Assembly: GCA_021798435.1 (NCBI GenBank)
Contig: JAJZGN010000019.1
Location: forward strand, 1 to 15,637
Direction of reading: 5' to 3'
DNA: 15,637 bases
Source of the DNA: a bacterium
GTDB taxonomy: Bacteria > Chloroflexota > Dormibacteria > Aeolococcales > Bog-877
Shown here: piece after piece, positions 1-6,771 of the stretch
Layout of the letters: every line of letters starts with the position of its first letter
Position numbering within the stretch: the first letter of the stretch is position 1
Made by a program: the position numbers and the translations under genes
Notes under the pieces: model-generated
The model's input: the letters and a program-made list of their open reading frames with translations, nothing else
What the model was told of the DNA's origin: nothing
The model's database searches: none

Positions 1-23
1 TCTGGTTTCGTGCGCCCTTCACC

Positions 24-236
24 ATGATTGACCCCGGACAGCTCCAGGGTCGGGTCCTCGAGTCGCTGCCCAACTCGCTCTACCGGGTTGAGCTGGCGGG
101 CGGGGCCAAGGTGGTGGCGCACGCGGTCGGCCGGGCGCGTCTGGCGAGCGTCAGGCTTCTTCCGGGGGACCGGGTCGTGATCGAGGTGTCGGCCACCGAT
201 CCCGGACGGGGCAGGATCCTGGCGAGGGTGGTCTGA
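24..236 (+). CDS. infA: Translation initiation factor IF-1
   Basis: IF-1 is a small OB-fold protein that binds the 30S A site during initiation, in the cytoplasm. The 70-residue product aligns along its whole length with the family (usually about 72 aa): the LPN-xx-xRVEL segment at residues 15-25, a basic loop, then the LLPGDRV and GRI elements near the C-terminus. The conserved central segment, normally His-Ile-Ser-Gly-Lys-Met-Arg, is here HAVGRARLAS, noticeably diverged. The ATG at 24 gives an N-terminus two residues shorter than E. coli IF-1. There is no clear ribosome binding site, and the ATG overlaps a TGA at 25-27 in another frame, so coupling to an upstream gene outside the window is likely. 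Its place just before rpmJ-rpsM-rpsK is the classical one, which makes the identification secure. Confidence 0.93.
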   Translation: MIDPGQLQGRVLESLPNSLYRVELAGGAKVVAHAVGRARLASVRLLPGDRVVIEVSATDPGRGRILARVV

Positions 237-257
237 AGGCGATTTGAGGAGCTGGCA

Positions 258-371
258 GTGAAGGTCCGGGCCTCGGTGAAGAGGATCTGCACCAAGTGCA
301 AGGTGATCCGGCGTGCCGGCACGGTCAGGGTGATCTGCGAGAACCCCAAGCACAAGCAGCGGCAGGGGTAG
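258..371 (+). CDS. rpmJ: 50S ribosomal protein L36 (zinc-binding form)
   Basis: This is a 37-residue ORF with a GTG start at 258 and TAG at 369-371. The product matches L36 from end to end: it begins VKVRASVK, carries the zinc ligands Cys11, Cys14, Cys27 and His32, and ends KHKQRQG. The CxxC...C...H arrangement is the zinc-binding (C+) type of L36, so the cell does not show the zinc-free paralogue here. L36 binds 23S rRNA in the large subunit. Position between infA and rpsM is canonical. The stop lies six bases before the rpsM ATG, so co-translation is likely. GTG rather than ATG is chosen because L36 always begins MKVR(A/P)SVK. Confidence 0.95.
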   Translation: MKVRASVKRICTKCKVIRRAGTVRVICENPKHKQRQG

Positions 372-377
372 GCACAG

Positions 378-761
378 ATGGCCAGGATCGCCGGAGTCGA
401 CCTCCCGCGGGACAAGCGGATCGAGATAGCCCTGACCTACGTGTACGGGATCGGGCCCACCACCAGCCAGCGGATGCTGCGCATCGCCCAGATCGACCCC
501 GACATCAAGTCGGGGCAGCTCTCCGAGGCTCAGGTGAGCCGGCTCCGGGACGTGGTGGCCAAGGAGCTCCCGGGCAAGGTGGAGGGCGACCTGCGCCGGC
601 AGGTGGCGCTCAATATCAAGCGCCTCATGGAGATCGGAACCTACAGAGGGCTCCGGCATCGGCGCGGGCTGCCGGTACGTGGGCAGCGCACCAGGACCAA
701 CGCGCGGGCCCGGCGGGGCCCACGCAAGACCGTGGGCGTGCGGCGGAAGAAGGGCAAGTAG
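378..761 (+). CDS. rpsM: 30S ribosomal protein S13
   Basis: S13 sits in the head of the small subunit and contacts 16S rRNA, the P-site tRNA and the large subunit. The 127-residue product begins MARIAGVDLPRDKRIEIALT and has the helix-hairpin-helix segment YGIGPTTSQRML near residues 23-34. It ends with the conserved basic tail RGLPVRGQRTRTNARARRG plus a Lys/Arg-rich extension. Length is within a few residues of the family norm. ATG 378 is supported by the invariant MARIAGV start, with an AGGGG ribosome binding motif about 8 bases upstream inside the end of rpmJ. It lies between rpmJ and rpsK as in most bacterial alpha operons. Confidence 0.97.
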   Translation: MARIAGVDLPRDKRIEIALTYVYGIGPTTSQRMLRIAQIDPDIKSGQLSEAQVSRLRDVVAKELPGKVEGDLRRQVALNIKRLMEIGTYRGLRHRRGLPVRGQRTRTNARARRGPRKTVGVRRKKGK

Positions 762-768
762 CGGTTTC

Positions 769-784
769 CCGGGGCTGCCCCCGG
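769..784 (+). promoter_or_regulatory. GC-rich RNA hairpin in the rpsK leader
   Basis: In the 44-base gap between rpsM and rpsK the RNA can form CCGGGG (769-774) paired with CCCCGG (779-784) around a CTGC loop. No T-run follows, so it is not an ordinary intrinsic terminator. It lies about 12 bases upstream of the rpsK AGGAG ribosome binding site, so it could tune translation, protect RNA ends or be incidental in a GC-rich gap. Function is not shown by sequence alone. Confidence 0.35.
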
Positions 785-805
785 TGGATCCGAGTAGGAG
801 ACTGA

Positions 806-1201
806 TTGGCGAAGAAGAAGAAGGTGGTCCGGACCCGACGGCGAGAGCGAAAGAACATCGCTGTGGGGCAGGCGCACGTACTCAGCACCTTCAACAACAC
901 CATCGTGACGCTGACCGACACCCAGGGCAACTCCATCGCCTCGGGCAGCGCGGGGTCGTCGGGGTTCAAGGGCTCGCGCAAGAGCACCCCGTTCGCCGCC
1001 GGCTTGACGGCCGAGGCCGCGGCCAAGCGGGCGATGGAGCACGGGCTGAAGTCGATCGAGGTGCTGGTGAAGGGCCCCGGCTCGGGCCGGGAGGCGGCCA
1101 TCCGCTCCCTTCAGGCCGCCGGCCTGGAGATCACCGCCATCGTCGACGTCACCCCCATTCCCCATAACGGTTGCCGCCCGCCCAAGCGGCGGCGGGTCTG
1201 A
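806..1201 (+). CDS. rpsK: 30S ribosomal protein S11
   Basis: S11 is a platform protein of the small subunit that shapes the mRNA exit/Shine-Dalgarno cleft with S7 and S18. The 131-residue product has a basic N-terminus (MAKKKKVVRTRRRERKN), then STFNNTIVTLTDTQGN, GFKGSRKSTPFAA near residues 53-65, the KGPGSGRE motif, and the C-terminal signature DVTPIPHNGCRPPKRRRV. Length is typical (about 129). The start is TTG at 806: an AGGAG motif at 796-800 is 5 bases upstream, and the predicted N-terminus matches family members that begin MAK(K). It is followed after 3 bases by rpsD, indicating coupled translation. Confidence 0.96.
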   Translation: MAKKKKVVRTRRRERKNIAVGQAHVLSTFNNTIVTLTDTQGNSIASGSAGSSGFKGSRKSTPFAAGLTAEAAAKRAMEHGLKSIEVLVKGPGSGREAAIRSLQAAGLEITAIVDVTPIPHNGCRPPKRRRV

Positions 1202-1204
1202 GCG

Positions 1205-1837
1205 ATGGCCAATCCCCACAACCCGGTCTGCCGGCTCTGCCGGCGCGAGGGCGTGAAACTCTTCCTGAAGGGAGAGAAGTGCGTGGGTGACCGCTGCACA
1301 TTCACCAAGCGCAATGCCACCCCGCCCGGACAGCACGGGCTGGCCCGCCGGCGCCGGATTAGTGAGTACGGGATCCAGCTCCGGGCCAAGCAGCGCGGGC
1401 GGAGGGTCTACGGGGTGATGGAGACCCAGTTCCGCAACTACTTCGAGCGAGCTTCAGCCGGCAAGGGGGTCACCGGCACGACGCTCCTCCAGATGCTGGA
1501 GCAGCGGCTGGACAATGTGGTCTACCGGGCTGGCTTCGCCAGCTCCCGGGCCGAGGCGCGACAGTTGGTCAGCCACCGCCACTTCCAGGTGGACGGCAAG
1601 GTTGTCAACATCCCCTCCTACCAGGTCCGTCCCGGACAGGTGGTGCGGGTGCGCCCCGGGCACCAGGAGAAGGAGCCCGTGACCCGTTCAGTGGCTTTCC
1701 GGGCCAGCCAGGCGGTTCCCAGCTGGCTCAGCCTCTATCCGGAGGAACTCCGGGTCGATGTGGTTCGCCTTCCCGAGCGCGGGGAGATGGAGACCAGCAT
1801 CGACGAACAGCTCATCGTCGAGTACTACTCCCGCTAA
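1205..1837 (+). CDS. rpsD: 30S ribosomal protein S4 (zinc-finger form)
   Basis: S4 is a primary 16S rRNA binder that nucleates 30S assembly, and in several bacteria it represses its own or the alpha operon translation. The 210-residue product has an N-terminal Cys cluster (Cys9, Cys12, Cys26, Cys31) expected to bind zinc, an S4 N-terminal domain with RYYG-like region diverged to QFRNYFERA, and an S4 RNA-binding fold from about residue 98 (LEQRLDNVVYRAGFASSRAEARQLVSH). It ends with EQLIVEYYSR, the usual family ending. The ATG lies 3 bases after the rpsK stop. There is no strong ribosome binding motif, consistent with translational coupling to rpsK. Confidence 0.96.
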   Translation: MANPHNPVCRLCRREGVKLFLKGEKCVGDRCTFTKRNATPPGQHGLARRRRISEYGIQLRAKQRGRRVYGVMETQFRNYFERASAGKGVTGTTLLQMLEQRLDNVVYRAGFASSRAEARQLVSHRHFQVDGKVVNIPSYQVRPGQVVRVRPGHQEKEPVTRSVAFRASQAVPSWLSLYPEELRVDVVRLPERGEMETSIDEQLIVEYYSR

Positions 1838-1841
1838 CCCC

Positions 1842-1857
1842 GGGGCGGCGGCGCCCC
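1842..1857 (+). promoter_or_regulatory. GC-rich RNA hairpin in the rpoA leader
   Basis: The 43-base gap between rpsD and rpoA contains GGGGCG (1842-1847) complementary to CGCCCC (1852-1857), with a GCGG tetraloop. No U-tract follows. An AAAGGA ribosome binding motif (1864-1869) for rpoA lies 7 bases downstream. The hairpin may set the S4:RpoA expression ratio or stabilise the mRNA, but this is inference; in such GC-rich DNA short hairpins also arise by chance. Confidence 0.35.
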
Positions 1858-1880
1858 CAGACGAAAGGAACTCACTGCTG

Positions 1881-2855
1881 ATGCCAGAGACTGCGATCGA
1901 ACCGACGGTCCGGGAAGTTTCCAGCGCTCGCGACTACGGGCGCTTCGAGATCGAACCCCTGGAGGCGGGGTACGGCACCACCCTCGGCAACTCGCTTCGG
2001 CGGGTGTTGCTGTCATCCCTGACGGGGGCCGCGGTGACCGCCGTGTCCATCGAGGGCGTCGCCCACGAGTTCTCCAGCATCAAGCACGTGAAGGAGGACG
2101 TGGGTGAGATTCTGCTCAACCTGAAGCAGCTGGCTCTCACCTGCCACAACCCTGATGGGGCCCACCTGACCCTGGACGTGCAGGGCCCCCGGCGGGTGAC
2201 GGCGGCGGACATCACCCCCAACGCCGACGCGGAGATCGCCAATCCCGACCTATACCTCTGCACCCTTGATGGGCCCCAGTCCTCCCTGCGGATGGACCTC
2301 ACCGTGGAGCTGGGACGGGGGTACTCACCGGCGGAGCGCAATAAGCGCGAGGGCCAGCCGATCGGGGTGATCTCCGTGGACGCCATCTTCACCCCGGTCA
2401 ACAAGGCCAACTTCCTGGTGGAGCGGACCCGGGTGGGCCAGGACACCGACTGGGAGAAGCTCACCCTTGAGGTGTGGACCAACGGCACCATCACGCCGGT
2501 GGAGGGGGTCAGCCGGGCGGCCCAGTACTACAGCCGCCACCTGAGCCTGTTCACGACCTTCGGTGACAGCCTCAGCTCCGCCACTGAGGCGGTGGTGCGG
2601 GAGGCGGATCAGAAGAGCAAGCTCAGCGAGGTGCCGGTCGAGGAGTTGGAGCTCAGTGTGCGCGCCCTCAACTGCCTCAAGGCCAATGACATCACCAAGC
2701 TGGGCGACCTGCTGGCGATGCGCCTGGAGGAGCTCATGGCGCTGCGCAACTTCGGAACCAAGTCGCTCGACGAGATCAAGCAGAAGCTGGTGGCCAAGGG
2801 ATTCGTTCCGGAGTCCGAGATCGACTCGGTCTTCCAGCCGGCGGAGCGCGGCTAG
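1881..2855 (+). CDS. rpoA: DNA-directed RNA polymerase subunit alpha
   Basis: RpoA dimerises to nucleate RNA polymerase assembly, and its C-terminal domain contacts UP elements and activators. The 324-residue product has the N-terminal assembly domain with FEIEPLEAGYGTTLGNSLRR near residues 23-42 and HVKEDVGEILLNLKQL. After a linker comes the alpha-CTD from about residue 254, with ELSVRALNCLK (the Arg, Asn and Cys positions of the DNA-binding surface are kept) and RNFGTKSLDEIKQKL. Length is normal (about 315-330). The reading frame is open from 1758 inside rpsD. I chose ATG 1881 because it follows rpsD and an AAAGGA motif at 1864-1869, and places the FEIEPLE motif at its usual distance. rplQ begins 1 base after its stop. 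Confidence 0.97.
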   Translation: MPETAIEPTVREVSSARDYGRFEIEPLEAGYGTTLGNSLRRVLLSSLTGAAVTAVSIEGVAHEFSSIKHVKEDVGEILLNLKQLALTCHNPDGAHLTLDVQGPRRVTAADITPNADAEIANPDLYLCTLDGPQSSLRMDLTVELGRGYSPAERNKREGQPIGVISVDAIFTPVNKANFLVERTRVGQDTDWEKLTLEVWTNGTITPVEGVSRAAQYYSRHLSLFTTFGDSLSSATEAVVREADQKSKLSEVPVEELELSVRALNCLKANDITKLGDLLAMRLEELMALRNFGTKSLDEIKQKLVAKGFVPESEIDSVFQPAERG

Positions 2856-2856
2856 G

Positions 2857-3210
2857 GTGCGCCATCTCAAGGCCGGCAGGAAGCTGGGGCGCACCTCGGC
2901 CCACCGGCAAGCCTTGACCCGCAATCTGGCCACCGCGCTCTTCGAGAACGGGCGGATCGAGACCACTGAGGCCAAGGCCAAGGAGGTTCGACGGTGGGCC
3001 GAGAAGCTGGTCACCACGGCCAAGGTGGATGACGTGCACCACCGCCGCCAGGTGGCCCGGCAGATCTCCCGGGGGGAGGTGGCGGCCAAGCTCTTCGACC
3101 AGTACGCGGACCAGTTCCGAGACCGGCCCGGCGGCTACACCCGGATCGTGGCCAAGGGCCCGCGCCCTGGCGACGGGGCGCCGGTGGTGATCCTGGAGCT
3201 GGTGGATTGA
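2857..3210 (+). CDS. rplQ: 50S ribosomal protein L17
   Basis: L17 is a large-subunit protein near the peptide exit tunnel. The 117-residue product starts VRHLKAGRKLGRTSAHRQAL (family: MRHRK-xGRKLGRTSAHR) and has the FENGRIETTEAKAKEVRRWAE segment. Its C-terminal GGYTRIVAKGPRPGDGAPVV matches the family's GGYTRI...RxGDxAPMV ending. The frame stays open far upstream into rpoA, but the conserved N-terminus fixes the start at GTG 2857, only 1 base past the rpoA stop, with GGAG about 10 bases upstream. The stop TGA overlaps the TTG of truA. Gene order rpoA-rplQ is near universal. Confidence 0.96.
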   Translation: MRHLKAGRKLGRTSAHRQALTRNLATALFENGRIETTEAKAKEVRRWAEKLVTTAKVDDVHHRRQVARQISRGEVAAKLFDQYADQFRDRPGGYTRIVAKGPRPGDGAPVVILELVD

Positions 3211-3986
3211 GTCCCGAGCGCTTCACCTACGGCCTCAAGCTGGCCTACGATGGCTCCGCCTACCACGGCTGGCAGCGTCAGCCCGGGGTCCCCACGGTGG
3301 CGGGACGGCTGGAGGGAGCCCTGGCGAGGGCCACCGGCGAGGTCCTCACCGTGAGCGCGGCAGGCCGTACCGATGCTGGGGCTCACGCCTGGGGCCAGGT
3401 GGCCCGAGTCCAGCTGGATGTCCCCTGGGACCCCTCGGCTTTGAGGGCGGCCTGCAACCGGGCGCTGCCAGCGGATGTCCGGGTGATCGAGGTCGCGCCG
3501 ATGAGTGACAGCTTCGACCCCCGGCGCGATGCCTGGCGTAGGACCTATCGCTACTTCGTACGCACCGCGGTCCGGCCCCAGCCGGTGGGCCGGATGTACT
3601 GGTGGGAGCAGCCCCACCCACTGGAGCTGGCCCCGATGCGCCAGGCCGCTCGGTGGCTGTTGGGGCGCCACGACTTCGCCGCCTTCGGCAGCAGCCCCGC
3701 CCCCGGTGGGTCGACCGTGCGAACCCTGGATCGCTCGGAGGTTGCGGAGACACCGGAAGGCCTACGCCTGGAGTTCCGGGGTGATGCTTTCCTGCGTGGG
3801 ATGGTGCGCTCCCTGGCGGGTTGCCTGGTTGCGGTGGGGGCCGGTCGGTTGAAGGGAGCGGTGCTGAAACAGTGGTTGGAGAGGCCCCTCCCAGGAGCGG
3901 CGAGCCCCTGGGCCGCGCCTGCCCGGGGCCTGCACCTCTGGCAGGTGGAGTACCGTTGGCCTGTGCACAGCGGAGTCGCGGCATGA
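3207..3986 (+). CDS. truA: tRNA pseudouridine synthase A
   Basis: TruA isomerises uridines 38-40 in the anticodon stem-loop of tRNAs to pseudouridine. The 259-residue product (normal about 245-270) has the N-terminal KLAYDGSAYHGWQRQPG motif. The catalytic aspartate, Asp56, sits in AAGRTDAGAHA (usual GRTDAGVHA). RTYRYFV, HDFAAFG and the C-terminal FRGDAFLRGMVRSLAG follow. Start TTG 3207 overlaps the rplQ stop as TTGA; no better in-frame start leaves the AYDG motif intact. Placement between rplQ and rplM is common in Firmicutes, Chloroflexota and Actinobacteria operons, and the ATGA overlap with rplM implies coupling. Confidence 0.96.
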   Translation: MSPERFTYGLKLAYDGSAYHGWQRQPGVPTVAGRLEGALARATGEVLTVSAAGRTDAGAHAWGQVARVQLDVPWDPSALRAACNRALPADVRVIEVAPMSDSFDPRRDAWRRTYRYFVRTAVRPQPVGRMYWWEQPHPLELAPMRQAARWLLGRHDFAAFGSSPAPGGSTVRTLDRSEVAETPEGLRLEFRGDAFLRGMVRSLAGCLVAVGAGRLKGAVLKQWLERPLPGAASPWAAPARGLHLWQVEYRWPVHSGVAA

Positions 3987-4456
3987 GCAGCATCGCCCAG
4001 TCGACCTTTAGCCCGTCCGGCGTCAGCTCCGGGAGCGAGCGCTGGTGGCTGGTGGACGCCGAGGGAGAGACGCTGGGAAGGCTGGCGGTCAACATCGCCC
4101 GGGTGCTGAGGGGCAAGCACCGGCCGGACTACACCCCCCACGCACTTGGAGCCGACCACGTCGTGGTGGTCAACGCCCGGGGGGTGAAGGTCACGGGGAA
4201 GAAGCGCACCGATAAGATCTACGACCGGTACACCGGCTACCCGGGAGGACGGCGGGAGAGGACGTACTCGGAGTTGGTGGACCGCGACGCCGCCGCGCCG
4301 CTGCGCCTAGCGGTGCGGGGCATGCTGCAGCACAACACCCTCGGGGAGCTGCAGGCCAAGAGGTTGAAGGTTTACGTCGGCAGCGACCATCCCCACCAGG
4401 CTCAGCGTCCGGTGGCGATCCGCTTCGGCGAGTGTGGGGAGGTTCTGCCACTTTGA
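3983..4456 (+). CDS. rplM: 50S ribosomal protein L13
   Basis: L13 is an early-assembly large-subunit protein. The 157-residue product carries WWLVDAEGETLGRLA near residues 21-35, HRPDYTPH, the ARGVKVTGKKRTDK segment, YTGYPGG, and the RGMLQHNTLGELQAKRLKVY motif (usual RGMLPxNxLG, so Pro is replaced by Gln). It is about 10-15 residues longer than typical because of a C-terminal tail ending GECGEVLPL. The frame is open upstream to 3821, but ATG 3983 is chosen: it forms an ATGA overlap with the truA stop, has a CGGAG motif 8 bases upstream, and gives the usual distance to the DAEG motif. Confidence 0.95.
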   Translation: MSSIAQSTFSPSGVSSGSERWWLVDAEGETLGRLAVNIARVLRGKHRPDYTPHALGADHVVVVNARGVKVTGKKRTDKIYDRYTGYPGGRRERTYSELVDRDAAAPLRLAVRGMLQHNTLGELQAKRLKVYVGSDHPHQAQRPVAIRFGECGEVLPL

Positions 4457-4857
4457 GCGACGACCAGCGCGAGGGCTACGCCTACGGCACCGGTCGGCGC
4501 AAGACGGCGGTGGCCAGGGTCCGGGTTTACCCGGGCGACGGCACAACCGTGGTCAACGAGCGCGAGCCCCTTCGACATTTCGGGCGCCGGGAACTGGAGG
4601 AGATGGCTCTGCGTCCCCTGCGGGTCACGGGCCTCGCGGAGCGGGTTCGGGTAACCGTCAAGGTCGAGGGGGGCGGCGTCGCCGGCCAGGCCGGGGCGGT
4701 GTCCCATGGCCTGGCCCGGGCGCTGGTGGCGATGGACACCGAGCTTCGCCCGCAACTCAAGGCGGCCGGCCTTCTCACCCGCGACCCCCGGATGAAGGAG
4801 CGGAAGAAGCCCGGGCTCAAGCGCGCGCGCAAGGCCCCCCAGTACACCAAGCGCTGA
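4453..4857 (+). CDS. rpsI: 30S ribosomal protein S9
   Basis: S9 sits in the 30S head with its C-terminal tail reaching the P-site tRNA. The 134-residue product has YGTGRRKTAVARVRVYPG near the N-terminus, GGGVAGQAGAVSHGLARAL in the middle and the tail LTRDPRMKERKKPGLKRARK followed by APQYTKR, with the terminal Lys-Arg that contacts tRNA. An in-frame GTG exists at 4432, but TTG 4453 is preferred: it forms a TTGA overlap with the rplM stop, has a GGGGAGG motif at 4436-4442 at good spacing, and yields an N-terminus of family length. It closes the ribosomal cluster; a 67-base gap follows. Confidence 0.95.
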   Translation: MSDDQREGYAYGTGRRKTAVARVRVYPGDGTTVVNEREPLRHFGRRELEEMALRPLRVTGLAERVRVTVKVEGGGVAGQAGAVSHGLARALVAMDTELRPQLKAAGLLTRDPRMKERKKPGLKRARKAPQYTKR

Positions 4858-4924
4858 TCGCCGGCCGGCGGGCCAGGACCACCAGCCCGGTATCCGCCAG
4901 GGTCGTTCGCAGGGGGAGGAGACG
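4858..4924 (+). promoter_or_regulatory. rpsI-argF intergenic region
   Basis: These 67 bases hold a perfect 12-base palindrome (4859-4870, CGCCGGCCGGCG), a weak CGGGC/GCCCG inverted repeat with an 11-base loop just after it, and a strong ribosome binding motif GGGGGAGGAG at 4912-4921 for argF. I see no T-run of an intrinsic terminator and no convincing -35/-10 pair, so read-through from the ribosomal operon is possible. The palindrome could be an operator, but high GC makes chance palindromes likely. Confidence 0.35.
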
Positions 4925-5863
4925 ATGGGGCTGAGCGGACACGACCTGCTCTCGGTGGGCGATCTCGGCTCCGCGGAGCTCGAAGCGCTCTTGGAGAGAT
5001 CCGCGGAGCTCAAGAGGGGGGCGGATCCGGGAACTCCGCTGGCTCGACGTTCGGTAGCCCTCATTTTCCTCCGGCCCAGCAATCGCACCAGGGTTTCGTT
5101 CGAGGCTGCGATCGCGCGCCTGGGGGGACATCCGATCGCCCTCTTCGATCGGGAGATCGAGATGGGAAAGCGGGAGTCCGTGGGGGATGTGGGGCGAATC
5201 CTCGATCGTTTCGTCGATGGTCTGGTGGCCCGGATTCCCTCGGAGCGCGACCTTCGCGGGCTGGCCCGAGCGATGAAGTCCCCGGTGATCAACGCCATGA
5301 CCGACCTGGGGCACCCCTGCCAGATCCTCGCTGACTGCCTCACCGTGCGCGAGCAGCTGGGACACCTGGCCGGCGCCCGGGTCACCTTTGTCGGCGACGG
5401 GAACAACGTCTGCAACTCCTGGATCGAGGCCGCCCAGGTGGCGGGCATCGACCTGCGGGTCGTGACCCCGTCCGGATACGAACCGGCTCCGAGGGTCCTG
5501 CAGGCCGCGGCTCAGCTGCCCGGAGCGGGCGGCGGCAGAGTCCTGGTAACCAATGACCTGGACCAGGGCTTGGCAGGTACGGAGGTCATCTACACTGACG
5601 TCTGGACCAGCATGGGCCAGGAGGAGCAGCACGAGGATCGGCGCCAGGACTTCGGGCCGTACCAGGTCAACGAGCGGGTCTTGGAGCGCGCTCCGGAAGG
5701 GACCAGGGTGATGCACTGCCTTCCTGCCCACCGGGGGGAGGAGATCACCGATGGGGTGATAGACGGCCCCCATTCGATAGTCTTCGAGCAGGCGGCGAAC
5801 CGTTATTGGTTGCAGCTCGCCCTGCTGGCCGAGATCTTCGGCCCGACCGGGTCGGAGGGGTGA
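4925..5863 (+). CDS. argF: Ornithine carbamoyltransferase
   Basis: The enzyme transfers the carbamoyl group from carbamoyl phosphate to ornithine, giving citrulline in arginine synthesis (cytoplasmic). The 312-residue product shows the carbamoyl-phosphate loop at residues 52-56 as SNRTR (family consensus STRTR), HPCQ at 130-133 followed by ILAD, GDGNNVCNSW near 158-166, the ornithine-side DVW-SMG element at 225-231 and HCLPAHRGEE at 264-273. SMG and HPCQ favour ornithine over aspartate as substrate. Length is typical. ATG 4925 has a strong GGGGGAGGAG site. No other arg gene is near, so its place between the ribosomal operon and cdaA looks like chance clustering or growth-linked expression. 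The Thr-to-Asn change in the phosphate loop is unusual. Confidence 0.93.
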   Translation: MGLSGHDLLSVGDLGSAELEALLERSAELKRGADPGTPLARRSVALIFLRPSNRTRVSFEAAIARLGGHPIALFDREIEMGKRESVGDVGRILDRFVDGLVARIPSERDLRGLARAMKSPVINAMTDLGHPCQILADCLTVREQLGHLAGARVTFVGDGNNVCNSWIEAAQVAGIDLRVVTPSGYEPAPRVLQAAAQLPGAGGGRVLVTNDLDQGLAGTEVIYTDVWTSMGQEEQHEDRRQDFGPYQVNERVLERAPEGTRVMHCLPAHRGEEITDGVIDGPHSIVFEQAANRYWLQLALLAEIFGPTGSEG

Positions 5864-5889
5864 GCCCGGGGCGGGGGGGCGGATAGCTC

Positions 5890-6771
5890 GTGTTGGTCCT
5901 GTCCGGACTCAACCTCGGCGAGACCCTGCGGGTCATGCTGCAGACGGTGGGCTGGCAGGACGCCCTGGACATCGCCATCGTCACCTTCCTCATCTATCGG
6001 ATCCTGGTCCTGATCCGCGGGACCCAGGCCATGCAGATCCTCGTCGGCCTCTTGCTGATCGGCGCCCTGGGGGCGCTGGCCTCCATCCTGGACCTGCCGG
6101 TCCTCAAGTTCATCTACACCAACGGCGGCCAGGTGATCCTGATCGGGGTGATCATCCTGTTCCAGCCCGAGCTGAGGCGTGCACTCGACCAGATGGGCCG
6201 CCTGGGGCGGCTGCGGCGAGGGCTGCTAACGCCCGACACCGGCGCCCTCCGACGGGAGGTGGACGAGGTGGTTCGAGCCGCGGTGCGGTTGGGGGAGACC
6301 GCCACCGGGGCGCTGATCGTGGTGCAGGGGGCGATCGGCCTCGGCGAGGTTGTGAGCACGGGAGTCCGGCTCGACGCCATCCTCAGCGCTGAGGCGCTGG
6401 TGACGGTGTTCACCTACAAGTCCCCTCTCCATGACGGCGCGGCGGTGATCAACCAGGGGCGGCTGGTCGCCGCCGGCTGCGTGCTGCCGCTGGCCGAACA
6501 GGATCTGCGGACCCGTGGGAGCGGCACCCGCCACCTGGCGGCGGTGGGGCTGAGCCGGGAGACGGACGCGGGGGTGGTTGTGGTCTCCGAGGAGACGGGC
6601 CGGATCAGCTGGGCCCTGGGGGGCCAGCTGGAGTCAGGACTGGCCGCCGAACAGCTGTCGACGCTGCTGGCCGCTTTCCTCGGGCTGCCGACATTCGAGG
6701 GCCACCGCCGGGCGATGCGCCTGCGCCGGGGCGGGCGACGCGAGGAGCCGTCCGTGGTGGGACGGAACTGA
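5890..6771 (+). CDS. cdaA: Diadenylate cyclase CdaA (membrane-bound)
   Basis: CdaA (DacA) condenses two ATP into cyclic di-AMP, a messenger controlling osmolyte/potassium balance and wall homeostasis. The 293-residue product has three N-terminal hydrophobic segments (about residues 27-43, 49-66 and 79-92), then a DAC domain. The DGA catalytic motif is intact (Asp182-Gly183-Ala184, in SPLHDGAAV), and GTRHLAAVG plus VVSEETG follow. The second catalytic motif, normally Arg-His-Arg, reads Arg214-His215-Leu216. Length is slightly above the usual 270-280, with an Arg-rich tail. Start GTG 5890 is 26 bases after argF; the upstream bases are G-rich without a clean ribosome binding site. The TGATG overlap with the next gene ties it to CdaR. 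Confidence 0.92.
   Translation: MLVLSGLNLGETLRVMLQTVGWQDALDIAIVTFLIYRILVLIRGTQAMQILVGLLLIGALGALASILDLPVLKFIYTNGGQVILIGVIILFQPELRRALDQMGRLGRLRRGLLTPDTGALRREVDEVVRAAVRLGETATGALIVVQGAIGLGEVVSTGVRLDAILSAEALVTVFTYKSPLHDGAAVINQGRLVAAGCVLPLAEQDLRTRGSGTRHLAAVGLSRETDAGVVVVSEETGRISWALGGQLESGLAAEQLSTLLAAFLGLPTFEGHRRAMRLRRGGRREEPSVVGRN

Noticed and set aside
1..27. Possible C-terminal tail of an upstream gene (frame ending at the TGA overlapping the infA ATG)
   Set aside because: Only eight codons are visible and they match no family ending I can name; map or adk would be expected upstream, but it cannot be shown here.
296..805. 169-codon + strand frame overlapping rpmJ and rpsM
   Set aside because: Out of frame with clearly conserved L36 and S13; compositionally biased shadow.
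4859..4870. Palindrome as intrinsic terminator after rpsI
   Set aside because: The perfect palindrome has no loop and no following T-run; kept only as a note on the intergenic region.
5864..5889. G-quadruplex before cdaA
   Set aside because: The G-rich run has only two to three usable G-tracts separated by single C, below the four runs needed for a standard quadruplex.
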